From contig JAEKKH010000157.1 of the NCBI GenBank assembly GCA_019510465.1, forward strand, positions 1-35,661: a stretch of DNA of 35,661 bases. Direction: 5' to 3'. Every line of letters starts with the position of its first letter. Positions within the stretch are counted from its first letter, which is position 1. The stretch is from Burkholderiales bacterium (lineage in GTDB: Bacteria; Pseudomonadota; Gammaproteobacteria; Burkholderiales; Burkholderiaceae_C). The position numbers and the translations under genes are program-made. The notes beneath the pieces were generated by a model. It was not told the origin of the DNA. It searched no databases and saw nothing but the letters and a program-made list of their open reading frames with translations. Shown here piece after piece: positions 34,906-35,661 of this stretch.

Positions 34906-34939
34906 GGGGCCGGGCAGCAGCGTGCTGCCGGCCGACCCC
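34906..34939 (+). repeat. Hairpin between DUF2147 and hydroxyacyl-CoA dehydrogenase genes
   Basis: GGGGCCGGGCAGCA pairs imperfectly with TGCTGCCGGCCGACCCC around a GCG loop. There is no T-tract, and the next gene's ribosome site follows at once, so it looks like an intercistronic stabilising structure. Confidence 0.45.
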
Positions 34940-34960
34940 GTTCACCCCTGGAGAGAAAAA

Positions 34961-35661
34961 GTGAGTCGATTCCAAGTTCGCAAGGTCGCCGTGCTCGGCG
35001 CCGGCGTGATGGGCGCGCAGATCGCGGCGCATCTGGTCAACGTCAAGGTGCCCGTCGTCCTGTTCGACCTGCCCGCCAAGTCCGGCCCCAAGAACGGGAT
35101 CGTCACGAAGGCCGTCGACGGCCTCAGGAAGCTGAAGCCCGCGCCGCTGGGCGTGGCCGACGACGCCGCGCTGATCCAGCAGGCCAACTACGAGGACAAC
35201 CTCGAGCTGCTGCGCGACTGCGACCTCATCATCGAGGCCATCGCCGAGCGCATGGACTGGAAGCTGGACCTGTACACCAAGGTCGCGCCGTTCATCGCCC
35301 CGCACGCGATCGTCGCGTCCAACACCTCCGGCCTGTCGATCACCAAGCTCTCCGAGGTGCTGCCGGAAGAGATCAAGCCGCGCTTCTGCGGCATCCACTT
35401 CTTCAACCCGCCGCGCTACATGCGCCTGGTGGAGCTGATCCCCACGCCGACCACGCAGCCGCAGATCCTCGACCAGCTCGAGACCTTCGTCACCACCGCG
35501 CTCGGCAAGGGCGTCGTGCGCGCCAAGGACACGCCCAACTTCGTGGCCAACCGCGTCGGCATCGCCGGCATGCTGGCCACCATCATCGAGGCCGACAAGT
35601 TCGGCCTGTCGTACGACGTCGTCGACGACCTGACCGGCAAGAAGCTGGGCCGCGCGAGCTC
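34961..35661 (+). CDS. 3-hydroxyacyl-CoA dehydrogenase, N-terminal part (FadN/FadB-like)
   Basis: At least 233 residues, cut by the right edge. It starts at GTG 34961 with GGAG in the Shine-Dalgarno position. The N-terminus is a NAD-binding Rossmann fold (KVAVLGAGVMGAQIAAHLVN) and continues with the 3HCDH_N blocks CDLIIEAIAERMDWKLDLY, ASNTSGLSITKL, and RFCGIHFFNPPRYMRLVELIPTP, where the His of HFFNPP is the catalytic base, and KDTPNFVANRVG. Starting with the dehydrogenase domain is the order of FadN-type fusions, in which a crotonase domain follows; that part is outside the window. It oxidises L-3-hydroxyacyl-CoA in beta-oxidation. Confidence 0.93.
   Translation, partial: MSRFQVRKVAVLGAGVMGAQIAAHLVNVKVPVVLFDLPAKSGPKNGIVTKAVDGLRKLKPAPLGVADDAALIQQANYEDNLELLRDCDLIIEAIAERMDWKLDLYTKVAPFIAPHAIVASNTSGLSITKLSEVLPEEIKPRFCGIHFFNPPRYMRLVELIPTPTTQPQILDQLETFVTTALGKGVVRAKDTPNFVANRVGIAGMLATIIEADKFGLSYDVVDDLTGKKLGRAS

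Overview
The window is about 70 percent G+C, densely coded and typical of a beta-proteobacterium of the order Burkholderiales; the gene content and GC-ending codons fit a Roseateles/Mitsuaria-like soil or water organism (inference from gene families, not from a marker gene). I see no rRNA, tRNA, insertion sequence, CRISPR array or prophage. About 31 protein genes are supported, two cut by the window edges.

Layout. 1-3418 (minus): most of a large DUF2339 membrane protein. 3559-9454 (minus): a complete ribose operon in the order rbsB-rbsA-rbsC-rbsR-rbsK-rbsD, with four of five junctions overlapping by 4 nt and two overlapping LacI-type operators before rbsB. 9929-11059 (plus): a trimeric porin with its terminator, then a convergent GlcG/HbpS-like gene. 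11701-14638 (plus): a LpxH-like phosphoesterase, a lipoprotein glycerophosphodiester phosphodiesterase and a solitary UBP-type zinc finger. 15276-18780 (plus): two adjacent lipoprotein glycosidases, GH62 arabinofuranosidase and GH30 xylanase, each held away from its lipid anchor by a long Pro-Ala or Pro-Thr linker; together they look like a small arabinoxylan-attack unit. 18799-20958: a DeoR-type regulator divergent from an MFS transporter. 20979-22895 (minus): AsmA-like protein. 23025-24770 (plus): an NRAMP-family transporter with altered metal ligands behind a long leader containing a candidate small ORF. 24786-27014 (minus): a membrane diguanylate cyclase and two small stress-type proteins. 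27133-28200 (plus): nitronate monooxygenase-like enzyme. 28283-30043 (minus): an alpha/beta-hydrolase fused to a GAF-like domain, a 62-residue unknown protein and a cytidine deaminase, apparently one transcription unit. 30179-31419 (minus): a glycine-zipper lipoprotein and an HNH nuclease. 31777 to the right edge (plus): a TetR regulator followed by fatty-acid beta-oxidation genes (acyl-CoA dehydrogenase, DUF2147 protein, 3-hydroxyacyl-CoA dehydrogenase).

The most unusual items are the hydrolase-GAF/62-aa/deaminase cassette, the NRAMP transporter with both signature motifs changed plus its leader ORF, and the GH62-GH30 lipoprotein pair, in which the GH30 enzyme lacks the arginine that normally reads glucuronic acid. 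All function calls are from reading the sequence; no database search was possible.
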